The notes under the pieces were generated by a model. That model did not search any database. It was not told the DNA's origin and saw nothing but the letters and a program-made list of their open reading frames with translations. The translations under genes and the position numbers were made by a program. From Celoporthe dispersa (lineage: Eukaryota; Ascomycota; Sordariomycetes; Diaporthales; Cryphonectriaceae), in NCBI GenBank assembly GCA_016584495.1, contig WAID01000013.1, positions 868,001-932,000 of the forward strand: DNA of 64,000 nt, in the 5' to 3' direction. Shown here piece after piece: positions 45,542-57,430 of the stretch (position 1 is its first letter; every line of letters starts with the position of its first letter).

Positions 45542-47512
45542 TTAGAGAGAACGATACATGTCTTCTATCATGGGAATGGTCTGCGCAAAAAAGTCAGACT
45601 GCAGTCGATATGCCGGGTCAAGCCGATGGGTCTGCAAGAGCCTGTCCGGCTGGGCATCGCACGCTCTCCGCTCCTCATACCCAGTCCCTCCCCGGACCCT
45701 GACCGGCGGTAACCTGAGCATCCTCTCGTTCCGCTCATCATACAGCCCATCGCCCGTCTCCATAAGCGACGCATCGACCTCGTGCCTCCTGTAGCGCGCG
45801 CCCATCAGTTTGTCGGGGTTGCCCCGCTCCACAACCGAGCTGTATCCGAAATGGGGGTCGACCTCCAGCCCGGAGGAGAACTTCTCAGAAGAGGCTGCGA
45901 CAGCGAGACTCGCCTCCAAGACGCCGCCCCCGATGCCGATGTAGAAGTTGGGCGAGAGCGGCGAGGCACGCGCCATGCTCCAGATGCTAGAACACGCAGC
46001 CCGGCGGGGCAGGGATTTGGAGACGAGGAAGCAGGCGTTGGGCCGATAGAACAGGCTGCGCGACAGCTTGTGCCAGCGGCACATACGCCCGGCGACGTGG
46101 TCGCACGCCGAGCCCCACGTGCTTGGATCATCGCGCGGCGGGGGGAGGAACGCCTGACCGGGATTGGGAACCGGCGACTCGGGCCCGCAGGGTAGTCCGG
46201 CGGTGTGATGGTACTGCCGCGGCCAGCGGAAGTCGAAGATCTTGACAGCGGTGCCGCCGCCGCCGCCATAGCCAGCCACGAAGTGGGTTGTGCCGAAGGA
46301 GAGCAGAGCGTCCGAGGAAGACCGGGGGTCGATGTTGTCACAGAACACGCAGTCTAGGGGCGATGGAGTGCGGATATCTTGGAGGCGTATCTGACCGTCA
46401 CGCCAGGCGCTGAGAAGTAGGTTTGCGCCTCTTCCTCCAGCGACGCAAGACGCGTCGACGGGTGTTAGGGACCTGTGGCAGAGGCCGTTGCCATAGTGGC
46501 TGATGTTGGACATGTCTTCAACGACGGCGGTCTTCACAGCCGTGACATCTGTAAGTCCTGTCGGGGTGAGCCTTGCATACTTTAATGCAGGAGCCGTGCC
46601 TGCGAGGCCGAGCGCCAAAATTTCTTCCCCATCCATCCACTTAGCCTGGTGTACAGTCAGCGCAGAAAGGTCCCCGTGCTCTGCAACCAGGTCGAGATAA
46701 GACGACGGTGCGATGGCAGCTCCGGGCTCTTCGGGAAGATGATAGAGAAAGACTCCAGACTTGGAAGCAGAGGCCACAAGATTCCTACGGCGGAGGATGT
46801 CCACAGAGTTGACCGTGTCCTGCCTCCACACATCAGACCCCTCCTCGAGGTGTCGAGGGTGAAAGTCTGCGATGCTCTCTCCAAAGTTGCCTGCGTTGGC
46901 ACTTAAGAGCGTCAACTGCCCGTTGTAGCGTCCTGTCAGGACACCCACGTTGCCTGCCCTGCCACAGGGGTCCTCGACAATGGACAAGGTCTTAAAGTCA
47001 TCAGGCCCAGCCCTGTGGCCCATATCTCCCCCGATAATCTGGTGCCAGACCGCCCTTTCGGGAGACGGAGAAGGACCACCAGGTCTGCCCTGCCTCCTGC
47101 GCGCGATGAGGTCCTCGCCCGCGCCCCATATAACGAGCTCCTCCTCTGTGGCAAAATCAAAACGGGCATCCAGCACCGGGTGGAAAGGAGTCAGAGCGCG
47201 CGGCCGTTGGGCAGTCTGACGTGGTTTTGGCCTAGGGAACATGGCCTGGAAGGCCAGGGAGCGGCGTTCCCAGGCATGGTCTTGCCAGGTGAGGGAGTCG
47301 GCGAGGTGGTTCCATGTGTAAGACGAGGAGGAGGGCGACGGCAGAGATATGGATGGGAAGCGGGAGCGCACGAAGATGCGCCAGCCCGCGTCTTCGGCCT
47401 GTATGATGTTCCTGAGGCGCTGGCTGGTCAGGGCTAGAGCTCGAATACAATTTGCCGTGTCCAAATAAGAGAAGACGACAAAAAGGATGTCGTCAGGTAG
47501 AGTGTTGAGCAT
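45542..47512 (-). CDS. F-box protein with propeller-like C-terminus
   Basis: Intronless, 656 residues from the ATG at 47512. An upstream non-ATG start would add eight residues with no family support. An F-box starts at once: L-P-D-D-I-L-F-V-V-F-S-Y-L-D-T-A-N-C-I-R-A-L-A-L-T-S-Q-R-L, the Skp1-binding helix set of SCF ubiquitin ligases. The rest shows short hydrophobic strand repeats ending in paired residues typical of degenerate WD40/propeller blades (G-V-L-T-G-R-Y-N-G-Q-L-T-L-L; L-V-A-S-A-S-K-S-G-V-F-L-Y; L-L-L-S-A-W-R-D-G-Q-I-R-L-Q-D-I). Such proteins usually bring a substrate to the SCF complex; the substrate here is unknown. Its start faces the P450 start 395 bases away. Confidence 0.82.
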   Translation of the reverse strand: MLNTLPDDILFVVFSYLDTANCIRALALTSQRLRNIIQAEDAGWRIFVRSRFPSISLPSPSSSSYTWNHLADSLTWQDHAWERRSLAFQAMFPRPKPRQTAQRPRALTPFHPVLDARFDFATEEELVIWGAGEDLIARRRQGRPGGPSPSPERAVWHQIIGGDMGHRAGPDDFKTLSIVEDPCGRAGNVGVLTGRYNGQLTLLSANAGNFGESIADFHPRHLEEGSDVWRQDTVNSVDILRRRNLVASASKSGVFLYHLPEEPGAAIAPSSYLDLVAEHGDLSALTVHQAKWMDGEEILALGLAGTAPALKYARLTPTGLTDVTAVKTAVVEDMSNISHYGNGLCHRSLTPVDASCVAGGRGANLLLSAWRDGQIRLQDIRTPSPLDCVFCDNIDPRSSSDALLSFGTTHFVAGYGGGGGTAVKIFDFRWPRQYHHTAGLPCGPESPVPNPGQAFLPPPRDDPSTWGSACDHVAGRMCRWHKLSRSLFYRPNACFLVSKSLPRRAACSSIWSMARASPLSPNFYIGIGGGVLEASLAVAASSEKFSSGLEVDPHFGYSSVVERGNPDKLMGARYRRHEVDASLMETGDGLYDERNERMLRLPPVRVRGGTGYEERRACDAQPDRLLQTHRLDPAYRLQSDFFAQTIPMIEDMYRSL

Positions 47513-47907
47513 CTTGTTGCGCGCGTGAGTGGACACGTCGCACTGGAGAGAGAGGGGTTGTTAAGAAGGGGAAATTTTGATGGAAGATGTTGGGGGACGT
47601 TGTTTTATCAAGGACAGACTGTACAGTAGGTCTCAGCCCACGGCAGAGAACCTAAGAAAATGGGGGGCTTATGTACTATGTTTGTAGGAGCCCACAGGTG
47701 GTATACAAGTCGAAAGCTCCTTCTCCTTACCACGAAGGAAGTCTTCACCAGGCAACAACGGCTTGACCAAGAAAAAGTGGGGTACTGAGGTAGCTACTGC
47801 TTGACTCATCAATAATAATTGGTGGGGAAGGCACGGCGCAAGCCAACGATTCTCTCTCTTTCCACCAGCCTTGTTGGCCATGGTATTTTCATTTAGTGTA
47901 GTCTACG
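47513..47907. promoter_or_regulatory. Divergent promoter region (F-box / P450)
   Basis: These 395 bases separate two starts pointing away from each other, so they must carry both promoters. The P450 side has a pyrimidine-rich patch and a TTTTCATTTAG stretch just before its ATG. No operator sites are identifiable by eye. Shared control of the two genes is only a possibility. Confidence 0.45.
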
Positions 47908-49664
47908 ATGGATTCCCTCGGTGACAGGCCTTGGGCCCCTTTTCTCCTCATCTTTGGCCCTCTGGTCTTCTTCTCCTACCATTTGCTCGTCTATCCTGCT
48001 CTCATCTCTCCCTTATCTCGGATCCCAAATGCACACTGGTCCGCCCCTGTAACGCCCCTCTGGATTCTGTGCAGGCGTTTCAAGCGGCAAGAAAATGGCA
48101 CACTGGAAGAAGCACATAAGAGGCTGGGCCCCTTGGTCCGGGTTGCGCCCAACGAGGTAAGCGTGGATGGCATTGCTGATGTGAGGACGATCTACCAGGG
48201 AGGCTTCGGGAAGCCGCAGTGGTACTCAGTCTTTGATAACTACGGGTATGTGACTCATGATGAGAGTGCCCTCCTCCACTCATCAGAATTACACATGGGA
48301 CTGGCCACTGACCCGCTACGGCCCAGGGTGCCTTGCATGTTCTCCACGCGGACCTCGAGGGATCACTCCCTGAGGAAACGCATGATCTCCAATGTCTACT
48401 CGAAGTCATACATCCAGTCATCGCCTGCCGCGGCTGCCCAGGCCAAGATCATCATCCACGACAGGCTGCTGCCGACGCTGGAGAGGTCGCTGGCAGACCA
48501 GGGCATCGACGTCTACTCGCTCTTCCTGGCAGTGGTGATGGATTTCATCTCAGCCTACCTCTGGGGCATCTCTCGGAGCACAAACTTTGTGCAGAACAAG
48601 GGCTATCGTGAGCACTGGCTCGAGCTGTACAAGTCGCGCAACGACTATGCCTTCTTTCCCCAGGAGCTGCCACGGCTGACGGCCTTCTGCAAGCGGCTCG
48701 GGATCAATTTATACCCCAGCTGGGTAGACGCGGCCAACAAGGAGCTCGCAGCATGGAACACCCTCTTGTGCGAGCAGACGCTGGGCCACCTGGCGGCTGC
48801 TGCCAGACACCCAAAGGAGGAGGAGGGCGCTGCCGACGATGCGGTGGTGATGAGGGCGCTCATCAGTGGCATCGATAAGGAGGAGGAAGCACACGGCAAG
48901 ACGTCACCCCTGTACAGCACCACTATCCTCCAGCGCGACCTCTCCATCCAGTCCGAGCTCTGGGATCACGTCCTCGCCGGACAGGGAGACAGCCGGGCTG
49001 GCCCTGACCTACCTGGCCTGGCGGATGTGCCAGCGCCCGGGGCTGCAGGCCCAGCTGCGCGAGGAATTGCTGACAGTTAAGCCCGCTGCTCGTGCCGAAC
49101 AGGGCCGGGATCGTTCCCTCCCCGACCCCAAGAAATTAGACAGCCTGCCGCTGCTCCATGCTATCGTTATGGAGACGATGCGGCTCCATGCGCCGATCCC
49201 CGGACCACAGCCGCGAGAGGTGCCTTATCCATCGGCCAGGCTGGGGCCGTACATTATCCCAGGCGGTGTCAGGATCGCCGCCGCGGCGCACACTCTGCAC
49301 CGCGACGAGAGAGTGTTTCCTCGACCTGAGGAGTGGGATCCGATGCGCTGGCTGGATGAGACGGACCAAGAGAGGAGGAAGGCGATGAATAGGCAGTTTT
49401 GGGCGTTTTCCTCCGGGGGCAGAATGTGTATCGGGTCCAACTTTGCTGTACACGGTGAGAAGCCCTGTGGCCTTTTAGTGAATGAATGCTCATCAACAGG
49501 TAGAGATGAAACTGATCACTGCGATGGTGTACCTGAACTATACTACACACATTGTGGAAGATGCAGGTATCGAGCAGGGGGATGGGTACACAGGCAGGCC
49601 GGCGAGTGAGCAGCTGTGGCTACGCTTCGAGAGGGTCCCCTCCTCTACTGCCCGTCTGCCTTGA
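47908..49664 (+). CDS. Cytochrome P450 monooxygenase, frame broken in I-helix
   Basis: Two exons, 47908-49454 and 49504-49664 (donor GTGAGA, acceptor TAG), about 568 residues once one base is discounted. The N-terminus has a membrane anchor (F-L-L-I-F-G-P-L-V-F-F-S-Y-H-L-L-V-Y). The helix-K E-x-x-R motif is present as E-T-M-R-L-H, and the haem-thiolate loop reads F-S-S-G-G-R-M-C-I-G with the Cys ligand. Near the I-helix the ORF reads L-A-G-Q then leaves frame at the GGG of 48984-48986. Deleting one G aligns it with E-T-A-G-L-A-L-T-Y-L-A-W, the oxygen-activating A-G-x-E-T element. The anchored form would sit in the ER and use a P450 reductase for electrons. The subfamily is not assignable from memory. 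The break looks like a one-base insertion, probably consensus error. Confidence 0.85.
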
Positions 49665-50933
49665 GACCCTGCCAATGAACATGAGGTCATAAATGATGAT
49701 TATGTTGGGCCCCCTCCCCCTTCCCTTTTTATTGCTTCGAGTGGATTCGTCACATGTGGTCAGGCGGACGGTGGACGATAGGAGGGGGCACGGTAGCTCC
49801 TTTCAGCGGTCAAAAACGGCTACAGTATTCACATACTATGTACATAGTATTATGCATATACGACGTAAGTACTATGTATACACCGTAGTGCAGGTAGCTA
49901 GGGTAGGCCGATCAATTAAAGTGCTTGCATATGATGACAGCTTGAAAGGACCCCTTCCATGCGACATTTCACATCACATGTCATCTTTACAGCACACAGA
50001 AGTGACCTGGCCCCCAGTGCACCCCAACGATCTGCGTTCATCACATGGTGAAAATCCCAGGTTCCCACCCCACCATTTCCAACTTGCAGGGAAGAGAAAC
50101 GCGTAGCCTCTGTAAACAAACAAACACATACGCGGGAAAACCCCACACGCGTGGAGTCCGTGGAGCGCGAAAGATGTGTGGGATGATGATTGGATGGGTG
50201 TTAACGTCAGATTGCCAGTACAGTGCTAAAATCTACAGTACTATGGAATTACAGCATTGTGCAACCATGGGTGCTGAGAGCTCTTGACATTCTATCTGAG
50301 TCTACAGGCAAACGTGTTCATTTTCAGGCGTCTTACATGTGTTCCACGTGTATCTGGAGTATATATTGGTGAATCATAACCTCGAGCTTTCTCAATACAA
50401 GTTCGCCTGCTGCGATATGCCCATAGCCAGATACATAAGTGACGGGTGTCGTCCGTATATTCCTCACCCAATCGACTGACCAGGTCTCTTTAATCCGTCT
50501 TGATTCCACCCACAGCCACAGTACTAAGCCTCAAGATCACATCGTTATGACCCTCAAAGTTCCGATCTCTGCCATTGCAGATACCCCATGATCGTAGAGG
50601 TATCTTGATCAATGTCGAAGACATACAGGGCCTTCGGGCACGCCAAGCCTGCCGATATTTCGACAGTCAGTATTGAAGACCGCTTATTGTTTAAGAAGCA
50701 AATTTGTCGTTTCGTTTTTGAATCCGACTTCCTTATTAACAGGTGCTCCATGTAAATGGCTGTATGGGTGTATATTGGTGGTCTACTGCATGGTAGAATG
50801 GAAGAAACGGAAGCCGTGCAATCATCGGCTAATAGCGAGAGTTGCATTGGCTTGCTTGGCTAAAATTTAACACTGGCCTTGCCTTCTTCCTCCATACGGC
50901 CAGCTACACTCCGACCTTATTCTCATGGCAAAA

Positions 50934-50974
<41 letters not shown>

Positions 50975-51480
50975 GAAGCTATGATAGAGAAATTAAGAGG
51001 TTGAGACACACTTGAATACTAGGAGTTACCAGTCGGTAGAACTGCGTCTATGGCTAGATTATTATAGGGTATGTTCGAAACGGGCGACTGATTCTGCGCG
51101 CTCAAGTCATGGGCAAAGTCGCATTGTGTTGGCAACGTCTAGAAGATGATTGAGCTTCTTGTAGACCCTCGGTGTAGTGCGATCTGTTATTTGCACAATT
51201 TCGAGTATCTCTTTGCACAAGCATGTTCCTTGATAAATAAGGTTCATTTCTTATGTATAGAAGGGAAAGAATGGAAGAAACTAGGTACATTGCTAGTACA
51301 AGCAGACCTTGTTAGTTTCAACCAAAACCAGATGGGTAAAGTTGAGTTACATCCAAGCAGTGAAAAGCTAGAGCTCCAAAGACCCGCCCGTTTGTTGGAA
51401 ACGGAATTTTCTCCATCTTGCAAAGTGCGATAATCACCAGTCCGGAAACCTTCCTTTGGCGCAGCCTTGCCTGCAGCACT
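49665..51480. other. Intergenic region with A37 tract
   Basis: Spacer between the P450 3' end and the dioxygenase 3' end (convergent). It contains a 37-base A homopolymer at 50935-50971. Short ORFs on both strands carry no domain patterns. No tRNA-like fold was seen. Confidence 0.5.
50935..50971. repeat. A37 homopolymer
   Basis: Thirty-seven consecutive A residues after GGCAAAAC. Such a run could be a simple mononucleotide repeat or the tail of a retroposed transcript; no target-site duplication was found to support the latter. Confidence 0.85.
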
Positions 51481-52807
51481 TCAAGCAGCCATCGTGCGGA
51501 CCTTGCTCTCCTTCAGCAGCTTGAGGCGGCCCTCTTCGTGAATCCTCTGAGTGGTGATACGCTGAGGGTAGTTCCGCATGAACATGTTAGTAAAGTGGGT
51601 ACCGTAATGGATTCCCTCTCGCGGCTCCTGACCAGCGTCGTAGCCTGGGAGAGGCTTCACCACTGCCTGGAAGCTTGGCTCGTGAAAGTACGCAAAGGCA
51701 AATCTCTCGCTGATGTTCAGCCCCACCTTGTGCAGGGTAGAGGGGAGGGCCGAGTTCGTCATATACTGCATCACGTCTCCTGCGCAAGTCGATATCACGT
51801 TAGCAAGAGCAGCACCGAGCCCAAGCAAGCTTCTGGTTTGCTTACCTGGAAAGACGGTGAAGACGTCTCTCATAGGAGGGACGAAAACCCATCCATCGTC
51901 GTGCTCTTTCAAGCCGGCTGCACTCTTGGCCCAGTTGGCGAATTTCTCATCCTCGTGGGGAGGGCGAATCATCAGAGCTGGATCCGAGAAACCACGCTGT
52001 CAGTGAGATGTGGTCCAGAGCAAGTTTGGAGGAGGTTTACCTCCAACGTCGTCGGCGGCCGCGATGACGAGCAGACCGTAATCTGTATGGGAGCCAATGC
52101 CGCGGCCGTCGGGTCCCTTCCCATTTGTGTCATGGGACGCAGGGAATCTGAAGAGGCAGCCAGGGATCAGCTAGGTTCGGCCATGAAAATGATAAACATG
52201 ACACGTGTCTGTGGTGACGGACCTCAAGATACGCATGTGATGCCAGCCATCCTTGGTGAGACTGGTCAGAGACCCCTGTGGGACATTAAGGCCCAGCTCG
52301 GTGAGCTGCAGTAGCTTTTCGCCAATCTGTCCGAGGCCGTCCATGTACTTAGTCATGGGGTTTCGCATGTCGGCGTCGGGCCAGGGGCATCGCCCATGAC
52401 AAGGCCACTTCTCAGCAACGCGAGGCTCATCCAGCTCCAGATCTTTGGTCACCGTGAAGATCTCACTATAATCAGCCAGGCCATCGGTGATCTCCTCGCC
52501 GCTTGCAATGTAGCCAGCATAGCTCTGGCTATCAATGCAGGCTGCTTTTCTGGTCATAGGGCTTCTGGAAGAAGCCCTTGCTGGCTTTATTAGCTGCCTC
52601 ATAGAGGACCTTCTGCTCTGGGGTCATGGATATCTGCAAGATGCCATCACGCTGCCAGGCTCTGACAAGCGCTTCACCCATCTTCTTGTCAGCATCGATA
52701 CCCGACACCTTGTCTGGCAAGTCGAAGGTCTGGAGGTTGCCGATCTTGGCGGTGTATCCAGGAGGGACACCAGCTGCGCGGGACTTCTGCTGAGTGAGGA
52801 CTGCCAT
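51481..52807 (-). CDS. efe: 2-oxoglutarate Fe(II) dioxygenase, ethylene-forming-enzyme type, frame broken
   Basis: Four exons on the minus strand: 52807-52223, 52147-52041, 51977-51846 and 51779-51481, about 373 residues. The sequence follows the ethylene-forming enzyme of Pseudomonas and Penicillium closely: N-L-Q-T-F-D-L-P, Y-I-A-S-G-E-E-I-T, D-G-W-H-H-M-R-I-L-R, G-S-H-T-D-Y-G-L-L-V-I-A-A (iron-binding His and Asp), V-F-P-G-D-V-M-Q-Y-M-T, S-T-L-H-K-V (third iron ligand), S-E-R-F-A-F-A-Y-F-H-E-P (Arg that salt-bridges 2OG), and H-Y-G-T-H-F-T-N-M-F-M-R. The family converts 2-oxoglutarate to ethylene and CO2 and hydroxylates arginine. Exon 1 has one extra base: GG at 52540-52541 where one G would keep frame. 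Ethylene output is an inference; relatives without it exist. Confidence 0.87.
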
Positions 52808-52978
52808 TGCTGCGATGATTCCGAAAAATACGTGGGGAAAAGAGGCTGTTGGCTTAGGGATAAAGTGATGAGGTGTACGAAGCTGGCGTAACTAATTTGA
52901 AGTGACTTGTTGATGAGGACTGCACTGATTGAGCCTTGGTGTTGACTTCTGGAGAGCTGAGGGTATGTGAGAAGCACC

Positions 52979-52986
52979 TTTAAATA
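52979..52986 (-). promoter_or_regulatory. TATA-like element upstream of dioxygenase
   Basis: The minus strand reads TATTTAAA about 172 bases before the ATG of the ethylene-forming-enzyme-type gene, and a second TATATATG lies near 52998. Both are plausible core promoter elements. No other site was recognised. Confidence 0.35.
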
Positions 52987-55274
52987 CTTTTCCTGGCATA
53001 TATAGATAAAGCATAGTTGTTACCGTAGTAGACGTGAATATCGTCAAATCCAACTGCCGTTATCTCTATGATATCAGCTTCTGATTTGGCTGTAGGCGGG
53101 CCTGAGGCAGCTATCCTTCAGAAATGAGATATCATATTCTCAGCTGTTTATGCTTTTCATTGGGTGGTATAGGTGACACATTCTCGCAAATATCCTAGTC
53201 AAAGACGACTAAGCGATGTTGTTAAATATGTACCGGTCAACATCACAATCGTGTGATTTCTAAAGTATATTCTCGCCGAACCAAGAAAGGTGTGTCGTCC
53301 ACAGACAGTATTGTTGTTGATGTTGTTTGGAAATGACAAGCTTGTACCGACCTTCATGGAGTTTGATCCGATCAGGGCGCGGGTAGCCTTCTGGGTCCAA
53401 TTCCACCTACTACTTCATTACTCGATCGATCACTGAGAAGAAAGTCTCCACTCACTTCAGCGGCATACGGCGGCTTAACTGCTGCTTCTAGACATATGCT
53501 CCAGAGTTGAGTAAAGTCTGCGCTGGTTATATCGAAAATTTTGAACTTCACATCTGGCTTCCAGCAGACTCAAGAAGACTCTTCACAGGTTCAAGAGATA
53601 GTGTCATGGATCTGTATCTCTAGGCCCACCATCGCGGAGGATTAACTGTAGCCGGCGAAGCATACGACAACATGATGCAGAGGATGAATCACTGAACAAG
53701 CGTTCCAGTGGAACGGGCTTGGCTACAACCAATGTTCTACACATCGGTCATACGAGATCGGCGGACCGGACTTATCAGTAGAGCGCAGCGCTCCAGCCTT
53801 AGTGCGCGACAAAGAAGCGCCCAAGGCAACACCAAAGCGAGATGTTTGGTGATAATGAACCAGGTTTCAAACGAATTTTAATATTGCATCATCAAGAGGT
53901 GTACACTGTGTCTCGAGCACATTGTAAGGAGTCTCTCTTTGTCTCGAGGTTGTGGGTGCTTGTCAGCCTCGTTTCGGTAGGTATTATCAAAGGAGACAGA
54001 GGAGGACGCAGCAACGGAGAGGAAGGTTCCGATACTCTCTCGGCCCCAGTGATGGAGAAGATGAGATCAGGGCAACCACCGTCTGGGTTAAGGAGAGCTC
54101 CAGCACGCAACACTCAGACGGAGAAAGTTTCATACGGTGTCTAATAAAAGATAATGACCAATGAACGACTGTTTGTGGGAGGAATAAGTGATTCGTATAC
54201 ATGACGTGATTTGCAAGATAGTCTGCATGGTCTAGAACTTGGGAACTAGCTTTCTTCGCAAAGTCCTGCCTAGGTAGGCTGTCTATGCTCCAAAGGTTAT
54301 GTTCTTTGCGCTCTCCCGCCTGATATTCTGCCTCCTTGTACAAGGGACAGAATGGTGATGCAGGTCGAGAGGCAAATGGCATGCTGCCGTTCACTGGTGT
54401 TCTACATGCTGAAGAATCCGATCAAGGACGGTTCGTCGCCGCGTTTACAATGCCAGCCTTCAGGCTACGCTCCGCCTGGCGGCGACGTGGCGGCGACGTG
54501 GGCTTTCCCTTCGCGTCCAGGAACGAGTAAGAGCCTGCACCAGACCGAGACACAAGAGGTAGTCTAGCCTCTCGTACGAGAGAACGTGTTAATTCCCGAG
54601 CCCTATCTGCGAAGGGTCACATCAGGTGGCTTGGCTTAAACCCGTAAATAGCTACCATGGGAAGCCACCTCTTCTGCATGCACAGAGTCATGTTATTCCG
54701 AAGAGCGAGCTCGAAGCAACCTTAAGTCCCTGGTTGATCCACTAGACATAGTTGGTGGAGGAAAACGTGTGTTTGTGATCGCCTGGGTAGTCCACAAGGT
54801 TCTTGCATATACTTTACGGTTCAGCTGGATACAGACGTCTTCAGGAACCGACTCGTATGCCGGTTTCGGATCTGATTGATGAGTTCAAAGCCTACAGTAC
54901 CCGCATGGCATGGAATCAATGTTGTTTTTTTCTGGCCGTGGGCCCATGCTGCATGCGCACTCTCCCCTTTAGTCAACCCCTGCTGGTCTCCGGGGCTCCT
55001 ATACGAATGCTCCCTTGCCATCCTTAAAGCCTCTGGTTTCCGAAAGCATTTGCTCAGTCGACATGAACACAGTGCATAAAGGGATCAAAAGATTAGCTTT
55101 GAGAGTTGGCTACAAGGAGGAGCCTCTGGGGGTTTTGCTCAACTCTTTCCTCTTTCTCTGACTTGCGTCACATCACATGTTGAGGAGTACGTGCACGGGC
55201 TGTGTCTCATGCAAAGTTTTGCGCATCCAAAGAAGAAAGAAAAGGAAAAGACCGAGAAGGGAAGAATAAGTCCT

Positions 55275-55331
55275 GGCAGGCATCGTAAAGGCACTCTTGG
55301 CAGGCATCATAAAGACACTCTTGGCAGGCAT
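55275..55331. repeat. 24-bp tandem repeat
   Basis: Two full units at 55275-55298 and 55299-55322, both starting GGCAGGCATC and ending CACTCTT, and a partial third unit GGCAGGCAT from 55323. Two substitutions separate the full units, so the duplication is fairly recent. Non-coding context. Confidence 0.8.
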
Positions 55332-57181
55332 GAGTTTTCTCTAATCATGGTTCGAGGATGTGTCTTGCTAAATTAGTTGGTACTTTTATGCTGTGACTTG
55401 TCTGGTTACTCCTCACCGAGGGTATCATCTAATACCTAGCGGCAGAAGGACAACATCTGTGAAGATGCTCCGGAGCTTTATGATGTAGTTTATCATTACA
55501 TCTGCGTGCCTGCTGATATTATCGCTGTCGCCTCTGGCAAGCCACGGACGGTACGAGAGGATAATTAGGGCGAGGAATAGTGGCTTCTGATCTTGCTTGT
55601 TAATGTGCTGTCTAGAATATTCTCTGTGTTCCACTCTTGCCTCCTGTGTCACGTCATGACCCACCCAAGATGCAGGTTGCAGAATGAAATCACATGCAGC
55701 AGAGACCATTTGATTAATTATCAGGACCTGACGTCCCGCACTTTGGCTTACATAAGTCAGGATTACGAAACCTAAGATGGTGATCATCCATATCTAAGCC
55801 AGCCGGGAAGCTATCTATATATTTGGAATGATAGCTCTTCATTCTTCATTTCGAATATTGTACCTTGAAAACTTCCAATAGCCCCATGTTCAAGAGCTCC
55901 TACTGTTGTAAGAAATAGCAGAACTCATGATTACATGATTTTAGGGGGTTAGCGTGGGGGCAACCAGATCACTGTGGTGGATCTCACGGCTATGAAAGCG
56001 ACCCAGCCTAAAGAGCTGAACACATAAGAAACCAAGCTCGTTACCATTACCCAGGCTCCGTAGATGAAAGCTCTTGAGCTGTCAGTCTTGAGCAATGCAT
56101 CTGAATACTTGCCATAACTTAACAGCTAGTTAGCGTGTCCTTCGGGATTTCCTACCCAGGTGTTTCCTGATGGAAAGCTTGTTGTATCTAGCACCATTCT
56201 TGTTCAGACCCGGGCAGTGCTCATTACGCCTGGCTGCTGGTAGACGTTATCAATATCTACTGGAGCTGATTGTATTCTCAAAGACTGTCCTTGGTGTAGC
56301 TCCTCTCAGCATAGACCTTTCAAGTACTTTATACCTCTAGCAGAGGAAGGGAATAATTGTTCATGGTGAGCGGGAGGGAGAGACCTCTCTAGTGCATGCT
56401 GGCCCCCTGTAAGCACTGCACAGCAAGCCCTGTTCATTGGTTCCTTCCCTGCCCACAGACACCCCGGCAGTGCTTACATAGTACGGTGGACCAAGGTGCC
56501 CCTCCTCCACCCCAGCCTCTCCATTTACCATCTGCAGTGTGCCTGCTTTTGTCCTTGTGAGTCTCAATTCATGCACCCAACTCCACTCTTTTCTATAGAT
56601 TAAGGCAGGCTTTGAGGTGAGTCACTGAAGTCACCCTGCTGGATCTGACCGCTTGCCCGAAAGTAGTCCTGAATCCTCTCTCTTACACATACGGGCGACT
56701 CGTTGCGACAGTAACGGCGCGTACATACTTCATAGTTGAATTCCGAGACAGCCACTAATCTCATCCCGCTCTCGCGACGAGAACAACAACAGAAACAATA
56801 ACATCATTGTTATACGTTCGATCGACCCTGATATCTACTACCTATTCCCCCAAACGTCCATACCCCCCCAGTGAAGCCCGTCTGTACCCTCTGAAGCCCC
56901 AAAAGGCGAGCGAGCCAGGATCGCCTGGTAAAAACCTAGGCGCAGGACAGACCGCTCGCTTCGTTGTTTGGTGTCCCAAGAACTGCTTGCTGCACTCGCC
57001 CCTCGCCCTCTCCGTTTGTAAACCACCTCGCATCATGACTTCGACCCCTGGATTTCTCACCACAAACCACACGAGACTGGCATTTACACATTTACCCTCA
57101 AGAGTCTACACTTGAGAAGAAGAAGAACTTTGCTTTGTTCTCACTCATCACGTCTTGAACGGGCCCTCCTCCTCCTCCTCC

Positions 57182-57389
57182 ATGCAGCCTCTTCTGACTG
57201 TCAACAATAACGTGAGCCTGTTGAGTATCTCGATCGCCCCGAGCACGTTCCTCGCAGCATTCACCTTGTTTCTCGTCTTCCTCGCCCTGTACCTCCCACC
57301 CTTGCGCCCCTTCCTCGGTGGGAGAGCAGCACCTGCCGCCATTACCACCACCAGGAGATATCATCACCGGCGCTACGAGCTACTCGACT

Positions 57390-57430
<41 letters not shown>

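Larger units (their letters stand above)
52808..57181. other. Gene-free region, 4.4 kb
   Basis: Begins with the promoter region of the dioxygenase. No supported gene was found; ORFs up to 135 codons have no domain pattern. It contains the 24-bp tandem repeat noted separately. The last 400 bases (about 56780-57180) are the upstream region of the next gene. Confidence 0.45.

Noticed and set aside
43763..52807. A full secondary-metabolite cluster
   Set aside because: No polyketide synthase, peptide synthetase, terpene synthase, pathway regulator or transporter is present.
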